Shown here piece by piece: positions 19,213-30,316 of a stretch of DNA of 64,000 bases. This stretch comes from Flaccisagitta enflata. Taxonomy: Eukaryota > Chaetognatha > Sagittoidea > Aphragmophora. The stretch spans positions 44,950,001 through 45,014,000 of the forward strand of contig OZ231128.1 in the NCBI GenBank assembly GCA_965153355.1. The letters run 5' to 3'. Every line of letters starts with the position of its first letter. Position 1 is the first letter of the stretch. A program made the position numbers and the translations under genes. Under the pieces are notes generated by a model. The model was not told the origin of the DNA, did not search any database, and saw nothing but the letters and a program-made list of their open reading frames with translations.

Positions 19213-20858
19213 ATGATGTGACTCGACCGATTGTACCAGTGAAAATCACTAACGCCATGACGGGCCGTTTCACCGTAGTGTTTGGAATGATTGATAGTGG
19301 TGCAGATCGTGATGTCTTATCGCTTCAAACTGTTAAAAAATTGGATTTACCAACGGAAAAAATGTTGATGCGAGTACATACTCTCAATTCTGAGGTGGTG
19401 GAAGAGAAATCCTTGACATCTTTTATCCTCTCGTCGATCGATGGAGATTATAACGTTCACGTCAGTGAGGCGCTTACCGGAAATCTGTTGACGGGTGAGG
19501 CGGATGTCGGCCCTTGCCACCGCAACTTCAGCCATCAATCCCATCTTCGAGACGTCCCTTTTCCAGAAGCAGAAGGACCTGTCCAGATTATCATTGGCGC
19601 TGCCCATTACGATGCGACGATGCCGACAGAGGCCAGAAGAGGTCCACCAGGATCTTTGACCACCTTTAAATGCGGATTTGGATGGACAGTAGCAGGGAAA
19701 GGTGGAAGAAGATTGGACGGTGCTGCAGTTATTAACGCCATCCACGTAGATGATCTCGCATCAAGTAAATCTATGAACCGCACGTTCTACCATGATTTTG
19801 CCACCGTTTCGGAGGAGGAAATGGGCCAATCGGAAGAAAACCTTTGGTCGGTTGAGGGGGTCAAAGGAACGATGTATCCCAACAATTCGATGATTCCCTT
19901 GCATTCGCTATTTCGCTATCTTTCTTTTTCTCTCTTGCTCTCTCTATATTTCTTTCTTTCTTTCTATTTCTTTCTAGTTCTCACCCTTTTTGGCTCTCTT
20001 TCTCTCTATCTCTTTCTCTCTCTCTCTTCCTTTGCCTTTCTCTCTCCCTCTCCTTTTCTTTCCTTCCAGCTTTCTCTTTTTCTCTATATCTTTCTGCTCT
20101 ACGCAATTGTAGCCAACGTAGTAGAGGAAGATAACGGAAAGGAGTGCTGCATTCGGAAATGGGTGGCTAAAGTGCGTCGGATCGCGGGGATGTGGAAAAC
20201 GGCGCAGGAATGGAGATGGAAGATGGAGGCAAAAACGAGAGCGGCAACATTGGCAATGCCAGATCCATATTCTGTTTTTATGACCAACGCATATAACGCA
20301 CAACACCGCTTGATCGACGCGATTCAACATAAACACTTCCGCAAAGAGGTCGGGAAACTGCAGATGTCATCTAAATTGTTTCCAACGTCAAACAACGCTG
20401 GATCGATCGCCATTATCAACGGGTTAGCGGCGAGAAGGCAGACGGTTAGACGGCTCACATCGAATTGCGGCACAAAATTGACTGGTGCAAACAGAAAAAT
20501 GAAGGGGGAGATACAGTCTTGGAAGAGGTTGTCATGGATGGACTTGCAGCGGCGCGGATACAGATGGAGACATGCGCAGGCTCGCGTCGACGCTTTCAGG
20601 AAGATATGCAATCCAGAATTTCCTCAATCGCTTCACGAAAGGAGCAAGCGGACTAAAATGAAAGTCGATGGCGAAAGGGATGCCCTAGTTGTTGTGGTCA
20701 ATGAGACGCTTCACCGACATCAATGGTCCTCGGAATGCGTCGTCAAGGCGGTTGGATCCGGCGCCCATGTCCGGAAGGCGCAGATCCGGTGGCTGGACGG
20801 CAAGATCGTTCTGAAGGGTCGGTCGAAGATCGACTGCCTGGAGTTGGATTCAGATTAA
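19191..20858 (+). CDS. Protease with collapsed pol remnants, element A
   Basis: 555 codons from the first ATG, but the frame is open back to the gag TGA. Residues about 10-165 are a BEL-type aspartic protease domain (FGMIDSGADRDVLSL, later VQIIIGAAHYD and CGFGWTVAG). Residues about 235-300 are a translated CT-rich tract, strongly hydrophobic. After that come pieces of the RNase H-integrase linker (WVAKVRRIAGMWK, LIDAIQHKHFRKEV). Next is a relic of the integrase second-Asp box, SNCGTKLTGANRKMK, in which the usual Asp is replaced. The typical end of the integrase region follows (WRHAQARVDAFRK, and LIVLKGRSKIDCLEL-like strands). Reverse transcriptase, RNase H and two thirds of integrase are absent. 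The frame is nevertheless open throughout. Confidence 0.8.
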   Translation: MRTVVAEDDVTRPIVPVKITNAMTGRFTVVFGMIDSGADRDVLSLQTVKKLDLPTEKMLMRVHTLNSEVVEEKSLTSFILSSIDGDYNVHVSEALTGNLLTGEADVGPCHRNFSHQSHLRDVPFPEAEGPVQIIIGAAHYDATMPTEARRGPPGSLTTFKCGFGWTVAGKGGRRLDGAAVINAIHVDDLASSKSMNRTFYHDFATVSEEEMGQSEENLWSVEGVKGTMYPNNSMIPLHSLFRYLSFSLLLSLYFFLSFYFFLVLTLFGSLSLYLFLSLSSFAFLSPSPFLSFQLSLFLYIFLLYAIVANVVEEDNGKECCIRKWVAKVRRIAGMWKTAQEWRWKMEAKTRAATLAMPDPYSVFMTNAYNAQHRLIDAIQHKHFRKEVGKLQMSSKLFPTSNNAGSIAIINGLAARRQTVRRLTSNCGTKLTGANRKMKGEIQSWKRLSWMDLQRRGYRWRHAQARVDAFRKICNPEFPQSLHERSKRTKMKVDGERDALVVVVNETLHRHQWSSECVVKAVGSGAHVRKAQIRWLDGKIVLKGRSKIDCLELDSD

Positions 20859-21889
20859 AAACGATAAGTGAAGGGAGAGAGAGAAAGTAGACCAGAAAGA
20901 GAGACATGCCTGTTTTTCCTTTTGAGAAGACTGTTTGTAAGAATGAGGATTTGATTCTTATGGATTACATATAGTCTCAATTTACTTTTTCTCAGCCTGT
21001 CAGTTTGTCGTGTTTTTGGATGAGATTGCAAGAGAGAGAGAGGTACATGGTGCCCTAATTGGTTAAGATTGTTTAATTTGTTTTTCATGATTGACTGATG
21101 CTTATCTTTGCCATGCCATTTTAATCTTGCACTGACCATCTAGAGACATTTGTCTGTTTCACGTCCTGTGTATGTCGTTGAATGTGGAAGAGTGAGAGTA
21201 TGGCTTTATGGGTGTATTGAGGATGAGATAAACTTCCTTTTTCACTTTTGCCATTTCTATCTATTTTGTTCTATCTTATGGCCGATAAAAGAAGTGTTTT
21301 GTGCACTTCAGACACGTCTCCCGCTACGTCATTTGTGTGGTTCTGGGTTGTGGCAGGCCCGCACAACCTCAGAGGTTTATCCTGCGCCTCTGTCGTCCCT
21401 TACATTGGTGTGAGGCTATGAGAATCTTTTGACCCACTTGTCGCAGACCATAGCCAAACACCATCTAGTCTCATTCAGTGTTGCTGCCGCTAGTAACACA
21501 GGCCCGTAAAATGGGATAGAGAATTACCCTACAATTCTCAGGTCCCTTCTGTCAAGGCATTGTTGCGGCAAACATTGCCAGTCCGTACGCAGAGAAGTGG
21601 TTCCCACTCTTCTCTTGGTGTTACTTCCTATAGTGACACAGGCCCATGGTGGTAAATCACTGCACCATATGATACGCACAATTGATGAGTTGCTTCTGCA
21701 ATTCTCAGGTCCTTAACTCTCATTTTTCCCATTGACAAACAGATCAGTTGTGTTACCCTTATATCACACTTCGAAATCTGTTTTTTTCCAAACCAGGCTT
21801 GCTTTCATACTTGCAATCATGGTAAGACCTCGAATCGACAAAAACGACGGAAAGGAGCCGCTTGTCGGATCGAAGAGGCTCCAAATCTA
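20859..21889 (+). other. Element A, region 3' of the pol remnant
   Basis: Noncoding in appearance. It contains short GA/CT runs and a loosely repeated phrase (TCTCTTGGTGTTACTTCC, ACACAGGCCC, CAATTCTCAGGTCC) occurring twice between 21480 and 21715. Confidence 0.4.
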
Positions 21890-22510
21890 ATGACTGGAAG
21901 TGGAGCGTATCGGCGCCAAACGCACGTGGCGCAGGATCCTCCTCATCCTCAGATGGAAAACGATTGACAAGTCGACGTTGGTAGAGGAGTGAGCGAGAAG
22001 CGACGTCGGGTGAGCGGGAGTGGACCACCGGCTGCATCGGCATCACTGTCGTCGACGGTTGATGGGTGCTGTGCCCGTGAGAAAACCACCTATTCCTCCT
22101 TCCCTTCCTCCTCCTCCTCCTCCTCTTCCACGTTATCGGACGCGAAGGAAGCCGACCGCGCCCGCGCTGAAGCGAAGCAACTTGCTTAGCCGGATGCTCA
22201 ACGCCGTCATCTTCCTGTACGCAACGCCGCTTCGCGTCATCCGGCACTTCTTCGTCTCCTTCCGGTCAATGCCCCCCTCCACCCCAGAGTAGGAAAGACG
22301 ATGCGTTATCCGACCGTGGAGGCTAGGGCAGCAGGGGCAAAGACCAGAGGTAGAGCATCTCGTCGTCATGATCCCGGCCATCGTCTTCCCACTTACTCGC
22401 GCGTTCCATACCGACGTCCTACGTCGTTAGCGGAAGACCTGCGGGTGATCAATCCATGGCGACTCGAGATGCTTCCGGTAACGGACAGGCCGGCTGCTCT
22501 CGCTTCTTAA
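21890..22510. other. GC-rich island within element A, coding uncertain
   Basis: GC content rises sharply between AT-rich flanks. Open frames exist on both strands: + 22020-22292 with a hydrophobic end (MLNAVIFLYATPLRVIRHFF), and - 21759-22247, Arg-rich. None resembles a protein I know. A degraded or captured gene piece is possible. Confidence 0.3.
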
Positions 22511-22861
22511 GAAGGCAGTCGGGGGAGGGGGTTTCCTCCCGGGAACCATCCTGCGACCCTCCCGTGCAAGTAGAAAGGGCAAAAAGGGTTAGATTGTCTT
22601 ATGGATCAATTGCGCCGTATTAGAATATTAAAGGTACAATTTGGGAAATGAAGTACATTTCTAACTCTTGCGAAATATTTCCCCATGTCCATTTCAGGTA
22701 TGGAGGAGATTCCCCTCTCTACTTTTTTCTTCCAGATGGAGTAACAGTCGTGAGAACCTAGAGGCGGTGAACTTTCCAGTGGTCTGGTGGTATGTAGAAT
22801 AGTCCTAGTATGTACATAGTGGTAGTCACATAGGGAGTAGAGCCATTGAAACTTTTTTTTT

Positions 22862-23310
22862 CAGTTCATCGCCTGCTTGTGGATCTTATTTTCTTGTAGC
22901 ATAACCATTTCCTTTTCCCTAGCATGGAGAGATGGAACGCAGTATGGTGATGATGGAGGCGTTTCAGGTTTCCAAACCGTTCGACGGCCCAGACAGTCGA
23001 TGGTGGTAATGTGTCTCGACTCCAAAATCCATTTCTTGAGATCTCTCTTCCGCATAGGATCCACATTATAGGAAATTTTCAAATTTTTGTGTCTTTGTAA
23101 ATTTTGTTTTTCTTTCAGTCCATCATTCCTGTGGATCTAGTTTTCGTATGATGATTACCCTTTTCTTAGCATGGAGATTGAACGCAGAATGGAGCAAGAG
23201 GAGCAATTCATAACCAGACCGCAACGATAACCCGGACGATCGGCGGTGGTAGGTGTTTCTGCTCCTGAAACCCATTTTCTGAATCGTCTTCCGCGTGAGA
23301 TCCACATATT
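22862..23310 (+). repeat. Two diverged direct repeat units upstream of the 3' LTR of element A
   Basis: Unit 1 (about 22862-23075) and unit 2 (about 23119-23310) share the order CAGT(T/C)CATC, TGTGGATCT, TAGCATGGAGA, AACGCAG(T/A)ATGG, TCTTCCGC, GATCCACAT. Each unit begins with TGTGGATC and ends with GATCCACA, so each can fold end to end. Confidence 0.6.
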
Positions 23311-23465
23311 TATAGTAGATATGTCTTTGTAATATTTAAAAATTTTGTTTTTGAGATGAGCCCCGGATGTTTGTCATAGCCTTGTAAATTTTTTAAAAGA
23401 ATGGTTTCCCCGACAAGAAACTAGCTAGATACGAGATTTGAAATTTTTTGGCAAATATTTCAAAT

Positions 23466-23473
23466 GGGGGGAC
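23466..23473 (+). promoter_or_regulatory. Polypurine tract of element A
   Basis: GGGGGGAC directly abuts the TGTG start of the 3' LTR. The identical octamer precedes the 3' LTR of element B. It is the expected site for plus-strand DNA priming. Confidence 0.7.
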
Positions 23474-23842
23474 TGTGACATTCTGCACATTCCCCACCAT
23501 ATTCAGGATACGAAGTCTTCGATCGCGCGGAGGAATGGAGAAGATCTCTCGCCGCCAAAATCCAAGATGGCGTCCGTTCGGCAGTCGAGTGGAGGAAATC
23601 GAGGCATCCAAGAGAGAATCTTCGTTTCGACGGAGGAAGAGGAGGCGCGCGCGCCGGAAGTGCTGACTTCCGGTCAGGGCATGAATGGACATTACGCCCA
23701 AACGGCTTAGAGGTGGATCAACTTCGACCCCTCTAAAGAAATCCCATGATGCAACGCTTACGTTTATTGTCCTTTCATTGCTGCCAAATAATTTCAAATC
23801 TCGTGACACCTTGATTTATTGTGATATTTATTCATAGGTTAA
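23474..23842 (+). repeat. 3' LTR of element A, first 369 bases
   Basis: It matches 10144-10512 with about five differences and stops at TTAA, where the foreign insertion begins. Confidence 0.92.
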
Positions 23843-25176
23843 GGGGAAAGAGTGGTGAGTTATGAAAAATTATGAAAGCATAACGTTTTGTAGTATTCAC
23901 TATGCTGAATCCAGATATATCTTTTTTTTTACTCAAAACTCAAGGGAAGTAGCAAGAAAAATTCAATGAAATTCTCAAAAAACACAATTTTTACAAAAAA
24001 AATTTTTTTTGCTTAAAAACTTTTTTAAGCAAAAAAAAATTTTTTTTTTAATTTTTTTTTTTTTTTTTTGAAAAATTTTAGCGAAAAAAATTCAGCAGAT
24101 ATAATTTTGATGAAAAAAATTTTAGCAAAAAAATTTTAACAAAAATATTTAAAAAAGAAAATTTTTAGAAAAAATTTTGCGAAAAAATTCATTTAAAAAA
24201 TAGGAAAATTTTGCAAAAAAAAAAAATTTAGCAAAAATTTTTAATGATTTTAAAAAAAATTAGCAAAAAGATTTTTGCTAAAAATTTTACCAAAAAAATT
24301 TTTGCTAAAAAATTTAGCGAAAAAATTTTTGCTAAAAGATTTTGCAAAAACAAAAAAAAAGTATAGCGTGATGAATGAACAATGATCAATGATCAATGAA
24401 CAGACTGACAGATCAACAAAGCGGGGTGTAGAGTCATGTAGCAGGCAACCAAATAGAAGGTTATACATAAAATTCGCATATCAAAATTTCGAAAAACATT
24501 TTTTTTTTATTTTGAAAATTTAGTATATTGTTTATAAAACATTTCACCTTATATTGTTGAATTTAAAAAAAAAACAATTATGATTTTTGATGATAAATGA
24601 ATTGCAATCATATCATTATGCAATTTTTATCACATTGGAACTAAATTTATCTATATTCTTTTATGATTTTGACAAAAGGGTGCTTCGAAAATTCTCAGGA
24701 TTTTATCATCAGGTCCCCTTAAAAATCCCTTTAGTAGTTTTTGTATCCTTAAAAGGCTCGGGGTTGATAGACTCTGGAATTGAATGGTAAATGTGCCTCT
24801 AGAATTACGTTTGTTTATATATGAATGATATGGAAGTACAGCACAGTAACAAACCCAAGCGATGTCCAATAGATGCACCGTTTTTCGATACAAGAGAATA
24901 TAAGAGAAACCAATGATGCCAACGAAAATTCGACGTCAAGGGGGCTACGAAGAAGGAGAAAATTCCCCATATGTGTGAAAGCATAGGTCAACAACCCCTT
25001 TGGGGCCGCTACCCTGCACTATATACAGTGGGCTACTGTATATACTTCAACATCATTTCGGATTCTTTGTCATAGAACGTCAGGTCCCGAATTTTCTTAG
25101 GCTTTTGTAATGTTAATTTCTTCCGATTCATCGTCACCTAATACCACGTCCAAACCCTATTGACCGTCTATGATTT
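23843..25176. other. Left part of the TTAA insertion, no gene seen
   Basis: Extremely AT-rich, with 23930-24360 composed of A and T runs separated by GC or GCAA. An F2 end fragment (ACAAAGCGGGGTGTAGAGTC) lies at 24415-24440. No exon is supported. Confidence 0.5.
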
Positions 25177-25347
25177 TCAGTTGCGGACACGCTTTGTCCG
25201 TCGGTCCGTCCGTCCATCGGTTCGTCTGTCGGTCCGTCCGTCGGTCCGTAATGATCGAGTCGAAAAATGGTAAAACGCGCATTTCCGCCCCTGCCCACCC
25301 GTCTGCAACTGATGGCCGTGTATCCGGCCTTGTTGGTCCCAATGACC
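25177..25347 (+). mobile_element. Hairpin element F1 lacking part of its 5' hairpin
   Basis: It starts AGTTGCGGACACG, jumps directly to the CTTTGTCCGTCGG core and ends GTCTGCAACTGATGGCCGTGTATCCGGCCTTG. The second hairpin arm and the ATAAGAGG box are missing. A GA array follows at 25397-25451. Confidence 0.75.
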
Positions 25348-25393
25348 ACTTTCTTCCGATTTATCAACCAATTCACCCGCGAATCCTCCGGCC

Positions 25394-25454
<61 letters not shown>

Positions 25455-26031
25455 GACAGATTACTCTTTTAAATGAGGCGACTTGAATGGCGAGAATGAT
25501 ATGAGGAACAAAGTCACGAGTTCGATGATGAAACATCTGTACCTGAAGCACCATGTCAACCTCATTCGAGTGCGTGTACTACAATCTAACTACAGAAAGC
25601 TTGAAAATGCGCGACTTTTTACGTCTCTCATCCTTTGAAAGGTTTTGCTGGAACAATCGTGTTTGCACTACCAATCTATCATCAAAAGCTTTTTCAAACC
25701 TATGAATAATTGAGTGATCTTTTTTAAGTGCGCCATAGCACTTCTTAAATAGGCTCTGTCGGTCGGTCTGTCGGTCCGTTGATTCATCACATTGGAATGA
25801 CAAATCGCAGTGCAATATTACTTTAAACTTTATCTCATTTATCGTTCATGTTACTCGTCATTAAAGATGGCGTATAGAAAATTTTCAAATCGCGCACAAA
25901 AAATTTAGTAGATAGCCCTGGTGGAGCTTATTCCAAATCTGTGCCCATTTACCTTTGCATGAACATTAGGTACCTCAAAGAACCACTAGTAGGTTTTCTG
26001 GGGTCACTGGCTTGGAGGAGAAATAGGAAAC
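25348..26031. other. Spacer within the TTAA insertion
   Basis: (GA)n at 25397-25451, then AT-rich sequence with one degenerate (GGTCTGTCGGTC) core fragment near 25755-25785. No gene is seen. Confidence 0.5.
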
Positions 26032-26246
26032 AAGGCCGGATACACGGCTACCCCAGTCGCGTGCGGGTGGGCAGGGGCCTTAATTAAGGTTACCAGATCA
26101 TTTGGGCAGGAGCAGTGATGCCGAAAAACCCCAAAAACCTAAAAAAAGTAAAGTGTGATGGACGGACCGACGGACCGATGGACCGACGGACGGACGGACC
26201 GACAAAGCGGGGTGTAGAGTCGCGTTGCACGCGATTAAAAAAACGC
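26032..26246 (-). mobile_element. Hairpin element F2, near full length
   Basis: On the - strand: AGTCGCGTGCAACGCGACTC, the CACCCCGCTTTGTC box, a (CCGT)n/(CGGT)n core, the CACTTTACTTTTTTTAGG box and CACTGCTCCTGCCC. It then continues with GCACGCGACTGGGGTAGCCG and the terminal GTATCCGGCCTTGTTT. Confidence 0.8.
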
Positions 26247-26328
26247 GAAGTACACGGCAATTTCAGTCGTGGGTGGGCAGGGGCAGGGATGTGAGAGGAC
26301 ATTCAAGCACTTTAGTAGGAGCGACGAT

Positions 26329-26479
26329 GCAAACAAGGCCGGATACACGGCCAAAACCAGTCGCGGACGGGTGGGCAAGGGCGAAAATACGCGTTTTCGC
26401 ACTTGCAAACTCGATCATTACCGACGGACGTACCAACGGATGGACAAAGCCTCTTATAGAGTCGCTATCCGCGACTAAA
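26329..26479 (-). mobile_element. Hairpin element F1/F2 hybrid
   Basis: On the - strand: AGTCGCGGATAGCGACTC, ATAAGAGGCTTTGTCC, a short core and a CGATCGAG-type box. It ends with GTCCGCGACTGG and GGCCGTGTATCCGGCCTTG. A truncated sister lies at 26250-26290. Confidence 0.7.
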
Positions 26480-26566
26480 AATGAACAGGTCGCCCAAGGG
26501 CAATATATGGTCAGCGATACCCATTGCCCTGCTTTGCATGATTGTGTATTTGAGTGAGAAGAAGCA

Positions 26567-26825
26567 GGGCAGCGGTCCCGAAGGGGACGAAGTCCTGTAG
26601 AACACAGGGGGAATTTCGTGCGTCCGTCTGTTTGTTCGTTTGGGCCAAAAAGGGTTTAATCGGACTGATGTTAGGCCTAAGAAAGCCAAGTAGAGGTCTG
26701 GAAAGGCTGATTTGAGGCCTGACAGGCTGGATTTGAGGCCTGACAGGCTGGTGGGGGGGGACGGATAAACGAACTAAAGTCCCCCTGTGTTCTACAGGAC
26801 TTCGTCCCCTTCAGGGCCACTGCCC
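26567..26825. mobile_element. Family F3 element with GGGCAGCGG inverted ends
   Basis: The ends form a long inverted repeat. The left arm has GGGCAGCGG, then GGGGACGAAGTCCTGTAG and AACACAGGGGGAAT. The right arm is its complement, ending CACTGCCC. The interior holds two to three copies of GGCCTGACAGGCTGRTTTGA-like units. No frame. Confidence 0.75.
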
Positions 26826-27073
26826 AAAAAAACAACAAACGAGACTGACCACCGTGGCTTATAGAGTCATGTGGCACGTGATTAAAAACGGTGCTTGTGG
26901 GTGGGCAGGAACACTGATATAGAAGACCATTCAGGCACTCAGGCTGGTCGAGCGACATGAAACCGCAAAAATCGACGTACATGATGAAACAACAAACGGA
27001 GTGACCAACCAACGGACACTGTTCAATAATCCTGATGCATCACGGCCTCTACTAATCTGTAGGTATATCTATA

Positions 27074-27104
<31 letters not shown>

Positions 27105-27229
27105 TCATCTATCTATCTATCTAGCTATCTATTCATCTATCTTTATCTATTGACCAATCACGGGCTACGCCAACTTTACATCAATTGAGTAATTATCTAT
27201 CTTTTTAGAGAGAGATAAACCTATCAAGC

Positions 27230-27232
<3 letters not shown>
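26826..27232. repeat. F2 fragment and (CTAT)n array
   Basis: A partial F2 element on the - strand at about 26860-27030 (GTGGCACGTGATTAAAAA, GGTGGGCAGG) and an interrupted (CTAT)n microsatellite at 27066-27150. Confidence 0.65.
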
Positions 27233-27302
<70 letters not shown>

Positions 27303-27304
27303 TG

Positions 27305-27373
<69 letters not shown>

Positions 27374-27415
27374 TGTGTGTGTGTCTGTGTGTGTGTGCGT
27401 GCGTGCGTGCATGTG
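27233..27415 (+). repeat. (TG)n microsatellite, bipartite
   Basis: Two TG arrays separated by GATGCC at 27301-27306, ending in TGCG and TGTC variants. Confidence 0.95.
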
Positions 27416-27744
27416 CGCCTGTGTTTGGGTCTTCCTAAACATCAGATTCTTCAATTACAGTTACGGCTTCAACGTGAACAAGCCTTAGAGGGCAACAATT
27501 TCAAGCTACGTGTTTCACTATAACACATTGTCAGTAAATAATATGATTTCATAATAACAAAATCATTTTTAGGAATAATAGAAATTAGGATACGCGACGA
27601 GATATTCAAGAGGCAATCAGCCAGAAGTCCAATCTTTGGTGCCCTTTTCTTCTTTTCATTGTCGTTGTTGTAACTTTTTTTCGGGGGGGGGGGGGCTGTT
27701 GCAGAAATAAACGTTCCTGAAAAGAGCAAAGGGAAGTTTGAAAA

Positions 27745-28707
27745 CCAAACTAACTATGGCAAAATAAAAAAAGACAGTAATTTTCAAAATAATATTATGA
27801 GCTCATTTTTCTGAGCAGCTTTATAATTTTTTAGACTGTGATAGTTCGTCAAATTTGCTACCTGGTAAAAAAATCAGATCTTGAAAAAGTTGATTTTTGC
27901 GCCCACAGCATTGAGTTTTGCAAAATTTGTCAATTGAACCACCGCCGAATAGGTTTCAGTTCAGATCAAACTTTGAAAATTTGCTCTGAGCTCAATTTTT
28001 AGAGCCAGATCAATATTTTTAAGATGGTGATAGCAGGTCAAATTTCTGACACAGCAAAAAAATCAGAATTCAAAAAAGTCTATTTTTGTACCTTCTACAT
28101 CAATTCTTGTAAAATCTGTTAAAACTGGATATCAATTCTGATTTTTTTTTTTTTAGGTCTATTCACAAAAATTGATGATTCTATTGTAAAAATACACTTT
28201 TTTGAGTTCTGATTTTTTTGCTGTGTCAAAAACTTTTCATACTATCATCATCTAAAAATATATGAAGCTACAAAAAAAGATTAACATTTGAAATCAATTC
28301 TGAATAAATGTTTTTTTATTTTGACCATCCAACTTCAACCAATTTTACAAAAATTGATGTTGCAGCTACAAAAATAAACTTTTTTGAGTTCTGATTTTTT
28401 CACTGTGTCAGAAATTTGACATGCTATCACCATCTCAAAAATTTTGATCTTGCTCTAAAAATTGAGCTCACAGTTGATTTTCAAAGTTGGATCTAAACTG
28501 AAACTGATACCAACTCGGCGATTGTTCAATAGACAAATTTTGCAAAAATCAATGCTATGGGCGCAAAAATCAACTTTTTCAAGATCTGATTTTTTTGCTA
28601 GGTAGCAAATTTGACAAACTATCATGGTCTAGAAAATTATAAAGCTGCTCTAAAAAATAAGCTCACAATATCATTTTGTCTTTTTTTGTTTTGCCATAGT
28701 TACTTAG
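27745..28707. mobile_element. Near-perfect palindromic foldback element FB4 (~960 bp)
   Basis: The two halves (about 27745-28170 and 28290-28707) are inverted copies. The tips are TAACTATGGCAAAA and its complement. Shared blocks include ATCAGATCTTGAAAAAGTTGA and GACAAATTTTGCAAAA-type strings. No frame. Single-stranded, it would fold into one hairpin of over 400 bp. Confidence 0.75.
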
Positions 28708-28736
28708 TTACCACTCATGGAAAAAAAACTTCTTTT

Positions 28737-29022
28737 CAGTTGCGGACACGCAACTCTATAGGAGGCTTTGTCCGTCCGTCCGTCGGTCCGTTGGTCCGTA
28801 ATGATCGAGTCGAAAAGTGGGAAAACGCGCATTTCCGCCCCTGCCCACCCGTCCGCAACTGGTGGCCGCGTATCCGGCCTTTTTATTTGTGGACACACAA
28901 CTCGATAAGAGGCTTTATTCATCCGTCAGTCCACCAGTTGGTCCATCCGTTGGTCCATTTGTCTATTGGTCCAATGGTCCATCACGGTCGAGTTAGAAAT
29001 GCAAAAAAACGCGCACTGTCAT
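28737..29022 (+). mobile_element. Two tandem F1 hairpin elements
   Basis: Copy 1 (28737-28886) is a model copy: AGTTGCGGACACGCAACTC, ATAGGAGGCTTTGTCC, a (CCGT)n core, ATGATCGAGTCGAAAAGTGG, GTCCGCAACTGGTGGCC. Copy 2 (28887-29022) starts TTTGTGGACACACAACTC, has a GGTCCAT core and is truncated at ACGCGCACTGTC. Confidence 0.75.
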
Positions 29023-29453
29023 CCAACAACGTCACCATTAACACTGTTTCCGTCATCATAGTCACTATCATTGTCATTATCACTGTCATCCATGTTACCA
29101 TCACCGTCCCCTGAATTACTATTTCTGTCACCACTGATACTATCATCGTCACCGCTGCTACCATCATTATTACTAAAACCGTCAATTTCATCAAAAATAT
29201 CATTTTCATTATCCTTTCGTCATCATCAGCATTGTTGTCGTGGCTGTTAATGTATGCATCATCGTCCTCAACATCATCATCATCAACATTACCAATAAAG
29301 GCGGCTCTCGCCGACCGGAAAAAAGTCGTAAATGGGAGTCTTTTTTTCAGTGCATGTTCTTCTGTGTGCATCTCATGATGTTTGGTTGACTGCATGCCTG
29401 TTTTTGTCATTTAATCTGTCTCTGTCTCTTTTATCGTCTTCCTTTGTCTTTGA

Positions 29454-29502
<49 letters not shown>

Positions 29503-29539
29503 TGTGTGTGTGTGTGTGTATCATCAACATCATCATCAA

Positions 29540-29577
<38 letters not shown>

Positions 29578-29620
29578 ACATCAACATCATCATCATCATC
29601 CTCATCATCATCAACATCAA

Positions 29621-29664
<44 letters not shown>

Positions 29665-29925
29665 CTTCAATATCAGTTTTGCAACTGATGCCACCAAAAT
29701 CATCGGTTGATACCTTCGGAAGATACTGAACAGTTAGCGATATCTTGGTTGATTTGCGAGTGAGCTACGCCATAACAGACGTCTTCTTGATTTGCGGGAG
29801 GTACTTCAATGCCGGATGCTGCATGGTCAGTAAATAAAATTGAATCGGTGTCGTCGTCGTCGTCATCATCGCCATAATCATCATCATCATGAACACGAAA
29901 CCGTCATCATAATCGTTATCATTGA
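29023..29925 (+). repeat. ATC-rich and TG microsatellite block
   Basis: Loose (ATC)n/(GTCACC) repeats at 29020-29290, (TG)n at 29457-29520 directly followed by (ATC)n at 29520-29665, and (CGT)n/(CAT)n at 29855-29892. The apparent Ser, His, Ile or Met homopolymer frames are translations of the repeat. Confidence 0.9.
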
Positions 29926-30139
29926 TATTTAGTTACATCTTTTTGTAAATATAAACCTGTTCTCAGTTTGATTATTTCATTCTTTTGTTTTTGCAGCGAA
30001 TCTTTTTGTTCAAGGTTAAACCCATGACGTTCAGCGAAATCCGTAATTGATATTTTGCCAACTGAATATTCTTGAAACGACGTGACTTGATCCAGCTTCA
30101 AATTTAGCTCTTTCCGACTGGTGGACAAAAAAAAACAAG

Positions 30140-30225
30140 TGACACGGAGTCACAATATCGTTGCGGACGCGAGGGCAGGGGCATCTAACCCCCATCCACA
30201 CCCCAAGTCCCCCACTTACATGCAC
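30140..30225 (-). mobile_element. 3' end of an F1 element with the variant terminus
   Basis: On the - strand it ends GTCCGCAACGATATTGTGACTCCGTGTCACTTG. The terminal GTGAC...GTCAC hairpin replaces the usual GGCC...GGCC hairpin, as in the copies at 14520 and 42640. Confidence 0.6.
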
Positions 30226-30316
30226 AACTAGTCATCCAAGGATCGCACATGGTCAGCGGTCAGCGGTACCCGAAGCCCTGCTGGGAGTGATCCAGTGAAG
30301 AAGTGGAGTGAGAGCA

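Noticed and set aside
29457-29665. Long Ser, His, Ile and Met homopolymer ORFs
   Set aside because: They are translations of (TG)n and (ATC)n microsatellites on both strands. No splice signals or flanking coding sequence.
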